A stretch of DNA of 64,000 bases from Acidimicrobiales bacterium (GTDB lineage Bacteria > Actinomycetota > Acidimicrobiia > Acidimicrobiales > SZUA-35), in assembly GCA_020629155.1 (NCBI GenBank), contig JAHDDW010000004.1, positions 68,018 through 132,017 of the forward strand, given 5' to 3'. The position numbers and the translations under genes were made by a program. This document shows positions 33,902 to 41,800 of this stretch, piece after piece. The notes beneath the pieces were generated by a model that was not told the DNA's origin, made no database searches, and saw only the letters and a program-made list of their open reading frames with translations. The first letter of the stretch is position 1, and every line of letters starts with the position of its first letter.

Positions 33902-34897
33902 ATGTCTACTGCACAGGAAATTTTAGATACTCAATATGACTTGTCTGTTGTCGAACGCCGAGTTGCGCTTGCACATGCGATAGATTTAGCCGATGCCGAA
34001 CAAGACATAGATCTTGCTTTCCGTGCTCGAAAAAACCTTATCTCTGCGTTGTATGGTTCTTCTAGAGGTGTTGAAATGATGGCAGCGTTTGGCTGGTGTC
34101 TCACGAAACATGACGAAGACCCAAAACGGTTCCCTCTAGATTTGTGGTATTACAAATGGGTAGCTTCAGATATAACTAGTGAGTCTGCGATTAGTCGTGA
34201 ACAAGCTATGGCATTGCTAGACGATGTTGAGACTCGTTTTGAGAAGGAAGGAGCTGCGGCAGGGCCAGCGTTGAAGCTGCGATTAACAGCAGCGAGAGAA
34301 TTTGGAGACACAGCAGAAGTTGAAAGGCTTTTTGCTCTCTGGCAGCCGTTACAAGCTAACCGCTCGGGTATTCTTAACGATTGTAAAACATGTGACATTG
34401 CTAAAGAAGTGTCAACACTTTCTTATCTTGAACGTTATGAAGAAGCAGTGGAGGCCGGCTCGGGGTTTATTGAAGAGAAACTTTGGTGTGGCAGTCAACC
34501 ACAAGCTGCGCTTGCGGGACTGCTGAAACCTTTGAGAGAGGTGGGCCGCGATGAAGATGCAGACCGTTGTTGCGAACGGAGTTTAGAGCGCATCGGCGAT
34601 GATTATGACTATGTGCGTAGCTTCGGTTTACATGTAAAACACTATGTTGCGCGAGATGAAGTTAAGAAAGCGCTTGCTTTAGTAGCTCGCACAATGCCAC
34701 ACATTGACCCTTGCGAGAACGATCGTTTCTGGTATTTCTCTGCTGTCGAGAAAGCTATAGCAGCCGCTGAAAAAGCCGAAATCGCCGAGAAAGACTATGG
34801 ATTTAATCCGAAAGAAATAGCTGGACAGGTGCAAAAATTGGCGCAAGCTTTTGACCTACGTAACGGAAATTCTTACTACAGCGATCAACTGGCATAA
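33902..34897 (+). CDS. Helical-repeat partner of the HSP90-like protein
   Basis: A 331-residue, almost wholly alpha-helical protein with TPR-like periodicity (paired helices such as LERYEEAVEAGSGFIEEKL and EDADRCCERSLERIGDDYD). It has no catalytic motif; a CKTC pair is near residue 160. In actinobacteria a similar gene often follows the HSP90-family gene. A co-chaperone or client-adaptor role is inferred from the TPR-like fold and the 14-bp spacing. Beyond that the function is unknown. Confidence 0.7.
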   Translation: MSTAQEILDTQYDLSVVERRVALAHAIDLADAEQDIDLAFRARKNLISALYGSSRGVEMMAAFGWCLTKHDEDPKRFPLDLWYYKWVASDITSESAISREQAMALLDDVETRFEKEGAAAGPALKLRLTAAREFGDTAEVERLFALWQPLQANRSGILNDCKTCDIAKEVSTLSYLERYEEAVEAGSGFIEEKLWCGSQPQAALAGLLKPLREVGRDEDADRCCERSLERIGDDYDYVRSFGLHVKHYVARDEVKKALALVARTMPHIDPCENDRFWYFSAVEKAIAAAEKAEIAEKDYGFNPKEIAGQVQKLAQAFDLRNGNSYYSDQLA

Positions 34898-35078
34898 CTT
34901 TTATAACCTTAAAAATAGCAGTTCCACAGCCCTAAAGTTGAAACAAGCAGCATTCTTGTTGGTAGGTAAAGTTATTTTACTGTTGCGCGCTTGTCTTAGT
35001 AAGATATTTCAAGATACTAAGGGCGGTATCTTTTTCGTCCGAGACTAAGAGCAGGACCACAAGATCAAAGGTGAGGTT

Positions 35079-36464
35079 ATGAGTGAATTTGAAGATATCG
35101 AGATTTGGGGGGAGAAAGATAAAACATCTAGTTCTTCCGTCAAAAAAGAGAAAAAAGAGAAAGCAGTAGCCGCTGAAGCTAGTAGTTCTAGTTCTAGTTC
35201 TAGCAAATCATTACTATATGGTCTTCTTGGCTTTCTGTTTCTAGGAGCGCTTGCTGTTGGTGCCTTCCTTCTGTTGTCAGGTGGTGATTCAACTGATTCT
35301 GCTGATGGAGGTAACTCAGTTGGAGAAAAGAATGGTTCGGAAACAAGCGGTGGCGAAGGTGGCACGAACGAATCTTCATTAGAAGCGGCGAAAAATGGAG
35401 GTAAAACCGAAGACGGTACTCCTTTGTTGATTGTTGCAGATAGTTTGCCTTTCCCTGACTCAACTGAGCTGCAAGATAAAGTGAAGGGCGACGGTTCTGC
35501 TTGGATCGTTGCTGATCAGAAAAACCTCCGATTCAAGGTGAGCGGTGAAGTTCCTGACGCGGCTTCTAAAGAGGCGATCGAAAAATCTATGAAACAAACG
35601 TGGGGTGATCTTGCTAAAAGCGAGATAACAGTAAACGATTCGCTTGCAGGCGGTCCATGGCTTCAAGACATGCCTGGGGTGATGAGAAACCTAGCAACTA
35701 TGGGCATCGATACGTCAATTTCGGCGAATAACTCAAAAATGTACTTCGACGGAAACGTGCCAAGCGATATTTATATGAAAAGCTTCACTGGGTCACTGAA
35801 AAAATACGAGAATCTTCCGGAGATTGAGAACAATCTCGCTCCAGCAGGTTTAGTCGATCAAGAAATTGATATCCAAGTTGAAGATGGCAAAGCGACACTT
35901 GCTGGTTTTGTGCCTTCACAAGGCATGATCGACACGCTTGAATATTATCTTCAGCAACAATATGGTCCAGCTAACGTTGTGAACACGATGACAGTTCGCG
36001 AAGATTCGGTTCCTAGTTTCCTTATTCTTGGGTTCGATAACAACATTAAAACCTTTAGCGCCTTCAGCTCTCATAGGTTGAAAGTGGCATTTAATGAAAA
36101 AGCGCAGCAGCGCCAGTTCTCTGGTGCGATCACTTCTGGTATTGCGTTTGAACAAGGATCAACGAATCTTTCGCCAACACTTGTTGCTTCTCTAGAAGGC
36201 TTCATTAATCTTTCTAACCGTACAGGACGCCCAATTCAAATTATTGGTCATACAGATACAGACGGTGATGCAGCCTTTAACTTAGAGCTAAGCAAGCAGA
36301 GAGCTGAGGAAGCTAAGAAAGCCTTTATCGAGCGCGGTTTCCCTGCTGAGCGTATAAATACATTTGGGAAAGGGGAAGAGCAGCCTTTGGTTGAAGAGAA
36401 CACTCCAGCGGACAAAGAGCTGAACCGTCGAGTTGAAATTATTATGGGTGAACTCGAAGAGTAA
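35079..36464 (+). CDS. BON and OmpA-domain membrane protein (ArfA-like)
   Basis: A 461-residue protein. Residues 1-44 are cytoplasmic, with acidic and Lys-rich parts and a run of eight Ser. One membrane helix covers residues about 45-67. A low-complexity Gly/Ser/Glu linker follows, then BON-type domains (about 120-310) and a C-terminal OmpA-like peptidoglycan-binding domain (IIGHTDTDGDAAFNLELSKQ RAEE region, about 385-460). This is the layout of Mycobacterium ArfA/OmpATb, an envelope protein. GGTGAGG lies 2 bp before the ATG. A strong terminator follows. The upstream gap 34898-35078 holds CTTAGTA-N13-TACTAAG and no gene. Confidence 0.88.
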   Translation: MSEFEDIEIWGEKDKTSSSSVKKEKKEKAVAAEASSSSSSSSKSLLYGLLGFLFLGALAVGAFLLLSGGDSTDSADGGNSVGEKNGSETSGGEGGTNESSLEAAKNGGKTEDGTPLLIVADSLPFPDSTELQDKVKGDGSAWIVADQKNLRFKVSGEVPDAASKEAIEKSMKQTWGDLAKSEITVNDSLAGGPWLQDMPGVMRNLATMGIDTSISANNSKMYFDGNVPSDIYMKSFTGSLKKYENLPEIENNLAPAGLVDQEIDIQVEDGKATLAGFVPSQGMIDTLEYYLQQQYGPANVVNTMTVREDSVPSFLILGFDNNIKTFSAFSSHRLKVAFNEKAQQRQFSGAITSGIAFEQGSTNLSPTLVASLEGFINLSNRTGRPIQIIGHTDTDGDAAFNLELSKQRAEEAKKAFIERGFPAERINTFGKGEEQPLVEENTPADKELNRRVEIIMGELEE

Positions 36465-36490
36465 ATACACGCACAACGTTTCATAGAGTG

Positions 36491-36533
36491 CAAAGGTCTC
36501 AGCTGTAACAGTTGAGACCTTTGTTTTTGTTTT
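36491..36533 (+). terminator. Intrinsic terminator of the BON-OmpA gene
   Basis: CAAAGGTCTCA (36491-36501) pairs perfectly with TGAGACCTTTG (36513-36523), followed by TTTTTGTTTT. Confidence 0.88.
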
Positions 36534-36534
36534 G

Positions 36535-36666
36535 GCTTGGTGAAGCTTCGGTTGCATAGATAAAGCGGATGCGTCGTAGCTGGTGTCCGTCATCTTCGTC
36601 ATAGCGTCTACCAAGGTCTTCAATAAAAGCATCTCTGATGGCTTCAAGGATCCCGTCATCCCCAAC
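36535..36666 (-). pseudogene. Coding remnant of an unidentified gene
   Basis: The minus strand reads open from a stop at 36667-36669 as GILEAIRDAFIEDLGRRYD, then EDDGHQLRRIRFIYATEAS, with coding-like codon and residue use but no start codon. The upstream side is interrupted by 20-bp tandem repeats, and the downstream side runs into the ompA terminator. It looks like a fragment cut by the repeat. I do not recognise the family. Confidence 0.35.
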
Positions 36667-36757
36667 TTAATCCCGTCATCCTCGGCTTAATCCCGTCATC
36701 CCCAACTTGATTGGGGATCTCTCCTTGGTTAGATTCCCAGTCGTGGCTGGGAATGAC
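36651..36757 (+). repeat. 20-bp tandem repeats joined to a family 2-like hairpin pair
   Basis: Three consecutive 20-bp units start with TCCCGTCATC at 36651, 36671 and 36691. The third runs into two hairpins, ATCCCCAACTTGATTGGGGAT and ATTCCCAGTCGTGGCTGGGAAT, separated by a short linker and closed by GACG. This is the same skeleton as family 2 (GTCAT-hairpin-ATCTCT-linker-AGATT-hairpin-GAC). Confidence 0.7.
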
Positions 36758-37004
36758 GTGGTTGTGGCTGTTTGTTATCCAAAGGCAAGCGGTGATCATC
36801 TTTTTGTTGCTCCTTTGGCATTGCTTGCAGATGGAATTGGCGCTGCGATGGAAATCTATATGTCATCTCGCTGGGGAACGTTTGGTTTTGCTATGGAGTT
36901 TGCTTCGGCCCCCTTGAATGACTGCTGCGGTCGTTCACCTATAAGAAATGGCAACGCTTGTGCTAAGACAAACGCCGCTCGTGGTCAAATCGTCGTCAAG
37001 TTGC
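36758..37004. other. Gene-free stretch upstream of ilvD
   Basis: About 250 bp without a convincing gene. The plus strand stays open across it (reading ALLADGIGAAMEIYMSSRWG in one frame), but there is no start signal, no family match that I recognise, and the minus strand is also partly open. It may be another decayed coding fragment. Confidence 0.3.
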
Positions 37005-37010
37005 TAGCGT
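37005..37010 (+). promoter_or_regulatory. Leaderless-type -10 box of ilvD
   Basis: TAGCGT is followed by 6 nt and the ATG at 37017, with no ribosome-binding site. Confidence 0.4.
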
Positions 37011-37016
37011 TGTAGC

Positions 37017-38711
37017 ATGACTGAACCATCTGAGCTTAACCGTTTTTCTTCTCGCATCACCCAACCTGCAAGTCAGGGTGCGTCACAAGCGATGTTGCAT
37101 GCGACAGGTCTAACGAAAGACGATTTTTCAAAAGCGCAAGTTGGTGTTGCGTCTTGTTGGTATGAAGGTAACCCGTGCAATATGCATCTGAACGATTTGT
37201 CGGGTCGTGTGAAAAAAGGTGTTGTTGAGGCAGATCTTGTTGGTATGCAATTCAACACGATTGGTGTGTCTGATGGTATTTCTATGGGAACTGATGGTAT
37301 GTCGTATAGCTTGCAATCGCGTGACCTCATTGCTGACTCTATAGAAACCGTGATGGCTGCGCAATGGTATGACGCGCTCGTTGCGCTGCCAGGGTGTGAC
37401 AAAAATATGCCTGGTGTTGTGATTGCGATGGGGCGGCTGAACCGTCCATCAATTATGGTCTACGGCGGCACAATCAAACCTGGTTGCGCAACGATCGGCG
37501 GCGAAGAAGTCAAACTTGATGTAGTTTCAGCGTTCCAAAGCTATGGCCAGTCACTCGCAGGGCAAATCACCGAAGAAGAACGTCAAGAAATAGTCGCCAA
37601 ATCTTGCCCAGGCGCTGGTGCATGTGGCGGTATGTATACCGCAAACACCATGGCAACCGCTATCGAAGTGATGGGTTTATCGTTGCCATATTCATCGTGC
37701 ACCCCTGCGTTAGATCAGGCAAAATATGACGAATGTGCTGCTGCTGGGCCTGCGATGCGTAACTTGTTAGAACAGAACTTGCGTCCAAGACAGATCGTGA
37801 CGCGACAGTCACTCGAAAACGCCATGGTTGTAACGATGGCGTTGGGTGGGTCAACAAATGCTGTGTTGCATATGATTGCTATGGCACACGCATTTGGTAT
37901 CGAACTCACGCTTGACGATTGGCTTGCCACAAGTAATCGTGTGCCCCTATTGGCAGACTTGAAGCCTTCAGGCAAGTATGTGATGGAAGAGCTCCATGCT
38001 GTTGGTGGGGTGCCTGGTTTTGTGAACTATTTGTTAGAGAAAGAGTATCTCGACGGTAGCCAGCTGACGGTGACAGGCAAAACGTTAGCCGAAAACGTTG
38101 CTAATGCTAACCTGGAAGCGAGTCAAGAAGTGGTAGCGAAAATAGAAAACTCGCTGAAACCACGGGGCCATATCAGCATTTTGCGAGGCAACCTTGCGCC
38201 TGGGGGAGCGGTAGGAAAAATCACTGGCAAACAAGGGTTGCGATTTAGCGGTCCAGCGAAAGTATTTGATTCAGAAGAAGCAATGCTTGAAGGCTTAGAG
38301 AAAGGAAAAATTGTTTCTGGCGACGTTATTGTGATTCGCTATGAGGGGCCAAAAGGTGGCCCTGGCATGCCAGAAATGTTGACACCGACAAGCGCGCTGG
38401 CTGGCACGGGTTTTCTTGACGATGTTGCCTTGATTACTGATGGTCGTTTTTCTGGCGGGTCGCACGGGTTTATTATCGGCCACGTTGTGCCAGAGGCCCA
38501 AGAAGGCGGCCCGATAGCGCTAATCGAAGAGGGCGATATCGTGACCATCGATGATGATGCACATACGATTGAAATGGCTGTGTCGGAAGAAGAGCTTGCA
38601 ACACGTAAGGCAAACTGGAAACAGCCAGCATTCAAAGCGTCATCAGGCACACTCTGGAAATATATTAAAAGCGTCGCTGACGCTAGCGCAGGGTGTATAA
38701 CAGACGCGTAA
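37017..38711 (+). CDS. ilvD: Dihydroxy-acid dehydratase
   Basis: A 564-residue iron-sulfur dehydratase that makes the 2-oxoacid precursors of valine, isoleucine and leucine. Cluster and active-site blocks are [19 protein letters not shown] near residue 122, [20 protein letters not shown] near residue 196, and near the C-terminus [21 protein letters not shown]. Length is normal. It stands alone, without ilvB, ilvC or leu genes nearby. The promoter region suggests a leaderless mRNA and a strong terminator follows. Confidence 0.97.
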   Translation: MTEPSELNRFSSRITQPASQGASQAMLHATGLTKDDFSKAQVGVASCWYEGNPCNMHLNDLSGRVKKGVVEADLVGMQFNTIGVSDGISMGTDGMSYSLQSRDLIADSIETVMAAQWYDALVALPGCDKNMPGVVIAMGRLNRPSIMVYGGTIKPGCATIGGEEVKLDVVSAFQSYGQSLAGQITEEERQEIVAKSCPGAGACGGMYTANTMATAIEVMGLSLPYSSCTPALDQAKYDECAAAGPAMRNLLEQNLRPRQIVTRQSLENAMVVTMALGGSTNAVLHMIAMAHAFGIELTLDDWLATSNRVPLLADLKPSGKYVMEELHAVGGVPGFVNYLLEKEYLDGSQLTVTGKTLAENVANANLEASQEVVAKIENSLKPRGHISILRGNLAPGGAVGKITGKQGLRFSGPAKVFDSEEAMLEGLEKGKIVSGDVIVIRYEGPKGGPGMPEMLTPTSALAGTGFLDDVALITDGRFSGGSHGFIIGHVVPEAQEGGPIALIEEGDIVTIDDDAHTIEMAVSEEELATRKANWKQPAFKASSGTLWKYIKSVADASAGCITDA

Positions 38712-38747
38712 ACCCTTACGAGCCAGGTAATAGAAGCAGAAAAAGTA

Positions 38748-38778
38748 AAAAAGCACGAAACTATTTTCGTGCTTTTTT
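38748..38778 (+). terminator. Intrinsic terminator of ilvD
   Basis: AAAAAGCACGAAA (38748-38760) pairs with TTTCGTGCTTTTT (38765-38777) around a 4-base loop, with a T-run inside the right arm and A-run in the left arm, so it can work on both strands. Confidence 0.9.
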
Positions 38779-38841
38779 ACTTTTTGCTTTGTTTTCTCTA
38801 GCTGAAGCCGATGTGTGTTGTGTGCTCGGTGAGGGTTGGGT

Positions 38842-41800
38842 ATGTCAGTTTTCTATTTCAAGGTGTTTTGTATGTTTAGGTTGCGTGTTGGGTTAATGCC
38901 TGTCATAACAGTGTTTGTTTTGTTGGTGTCGGTGTTTTTGCCTGTTTCTTTGGCTGGTGCGGTGTCTCAGAATGAGATTTTGGTGAATGTGTTGTATGAT
39001 GGCACACCCGATTTTGATGCTGATTCCGGTGGTTCTGTCACTGCTACTGGCGCTGTTCCTGAGCCGCATACTCCTGGTTTGGATGCTGGGGCGAATAATA
39101 ATGTTGTGCGTACGCATGACCAGTATGCGTTGCGTGTTGATTGGAATATCAACGAGGATGAAGCGACTGGTGTTGCGGTAACTGTTGTGCTGCCTGATCA
39201 TAGTGTTTGGTTGCCTGATGACACGGGCATGTTCTCAGGGTGCGATCCGACGTTGTCAACGATTTCAGCTGACGGTCGTACACTCGTGTGCGAGTTAGGT
39301 GATCAACTTGAAGGCTCCAACGGTGTGTTCCGCCCGATAGCTTTGTTGCAAGAAAGCACCGATGACACAACATTCACCGTCGATGCTGTTCTAACAACTG
39401 ATGATGACACGACTGGTGTTACCGACACCACCGACCAGGAATTGACTGTTTCTGAAGCGCCGTCTGGCAACTGGATTAAACAAGCACCAGAAATATCTGA
39501 TCCGGTCACGGTTGATGGTGTTGAAGGCTATGTTGTGTTGTTCCCTCTTTCACTCATCGACTATAGCCAAGGTACTGAACCTGTTCGTGGTGCTGGCCCG
39601 ATAGCGACAACAGGGCTTGATTTGAATGACCATTTCTGGGGAGCTCCTGCTGGGACAACGGTAGCTACTGCGGCGCAAATGACAGCAGCAGGGGCAGGAT
39701 TCACTGGCCGCACACCGTGTGGTGCCTATGACGGTACAGGAACATACCCAGTGACTGGCGGCACATGGACATGCGGAACCGCCACAACACCGAACAGCTA
39801 CCCTGTTGTACCAATTTCAGTGGCGGGTTACACAATCGCGCCAGCGCCAGCATTGAACGCTGACGGAACACCAAACCAGGTCGGCAACGCAACAATCGCT
39901 GCGCAAGGACAAATCGGATTCTGGCTACCCAAAACAGCCGTCGACGATGAAATCGCAAACGGAGATAACGACTCACCAACCTCAGCAATATTCGAAAACA
40001 CAATCGGTTCAGACCCAGACACCACCGCAATCGCATCACAAAACGACGTAACAGGCGACGCCATCCCAGGCACATCAGGACCAGCCCCTGAAACCTCGAC
40101 CGTCGGCGACCCACAAACCCCAGACAACAACACACGCCACGCACAATTCGGAATAGGAGCGAGCACAGCAACAGGTCCAGGCGCTACTGTGTCACATAAT
40201 ATAAGATTTCGTCCAGGCCCGTTACAACTGATAGAGAGTAGCTTATATGGAACCCCTCGCTTAGGCCCTTACGTAGCTGAAACAGGCATGGGATGGTTCC
40301 CAGGCAACTATTTTGCGTCACTTATCGCGTTCTCTGGAGGTGACCGTATCGGTGAAACTCCTCGCGGTGCCACGATCACAATAGATACACAAGTATTAAC
40401 TTCCGATAATACAATTGGCAGTGGCACGCTGTTTGATGCTCCTATTTCAGGTTGTGTAGCATTTGACACGGCGCATTACACAATCAAAGAATATGGACCT
40501 ATCGATGTTGCTATCACACCTGGAGTTGACACCAATAATCCTCCTATCACTGGCGGTTACACCTTGCCTGGTTCCAACACTGGCATACTCGCTCATGTTG
40601 AAACAGGTGCTGCTGGAAGTTACTCTGGGTGGCGTGCAGGCCAGCGTCTTGGTTTAGGTGATTTGGATTATCCGTATACGGTTGAGTTTACTGACGCGCC
40701 TGTGCAGTATCATAGCGGTGCTTCTTTTGGTGCTGATGAAGATCAGATCACGTGTGATAATGGTGATGCTGGTGACGCTGGTTGGGTTGATGCTACTGAC
40801 ACCGCTGGCCTTGCGGTGTTCGACACCGTAGATCCAGGTGATGGGTTGTATGAGGGTATCACAAAAGCGCGTATTCGTATCACTGAACCATTCAGCTGGG
40901 AAAGAACAGCAAACGGCGATAAATACCATGGCATCCGCGCATTATTCCAAGCTGAGGTGAAAGCTGATTTGTCGGTTAATACGGTGAATCAAGAGTTGCA
41001 TGCAATGATGAGTCACACCTTCGGCGAGGTTGATCCAGCAACGGGTGTGTCGAATATGTTGCCCTATGACGGGTTCACATCAACAAATCCACTTTCATTT
41101 GATAACTGCCGCCCATATAGCACTGGACGTTGGGAGGCGAATGGTAATCAGGTGCAAACATCGACGGGTTGGTGCAACAACTTGTATCAGGATGACGGCA
41201 CAAGTTCGTTTGACACAACAGATCTTGTTGATTGGGACAACAACTCATGGCACTTCGGGTTTGACCCTCCAAACGGTGGCTCTGCATACGAGCTAGCTTC
41301 TGGCGACATGATTAAGATTGTTGAGGCTAATTTGGGGCTATCAAAAACGAATGTTGATGGTGTGAGTGACGTTACTGATAACGGCGATCTCGCCCAGTTC
41401 ACGATCCGTCCATCTGTGGTTGGTTCGACGCAGGAAGCGTTAACGAATGTTCGTTTGTCTGACAATTTGCCTTCGTACTATCATTTCGTCAGGTTTGTGT
41501 CTGGTCCGAGTAGCCCTGGTGCTACGTGTAACCCTCCTGCGACACCTGACGGAACTATCACATGCCAGTTCTCTGAGCCGAACCCAGCGACAGATACCGG
41601 CTTGTTGCCTGCAGGACTTCCTGGCGGCTGGTCAGACGAGTTCACTATTGAGGTTGAAGTAGTAGGCGCGACCGCTGACGCGAACAGTCCTGTTGCGTTG
41701 ACAAACAGTGCGAATGTTCTATCTTCTGGTCTCGGCCCGTGGGATCCAGACAACGACGAATTCATAGGTGAGGTGCAAGCAGCGTCGAAATCTAAATGGT

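Noticed and set aside
36707-37015. 102-codon plus-strand ORF before ilvD
   Set aside because: It begins inside the repeat hairpin, lacks a start signal and shows no family I recognise; possibly decayed coding DNA, so listed only as a gene-free stretch.
39701-40171. 156-codon minus-strand ORF inside the giant surface gene
   Set aside because: A shadow of the skewed A/C-rich coding segment; Leu/Arg-rich composition is an artefact.
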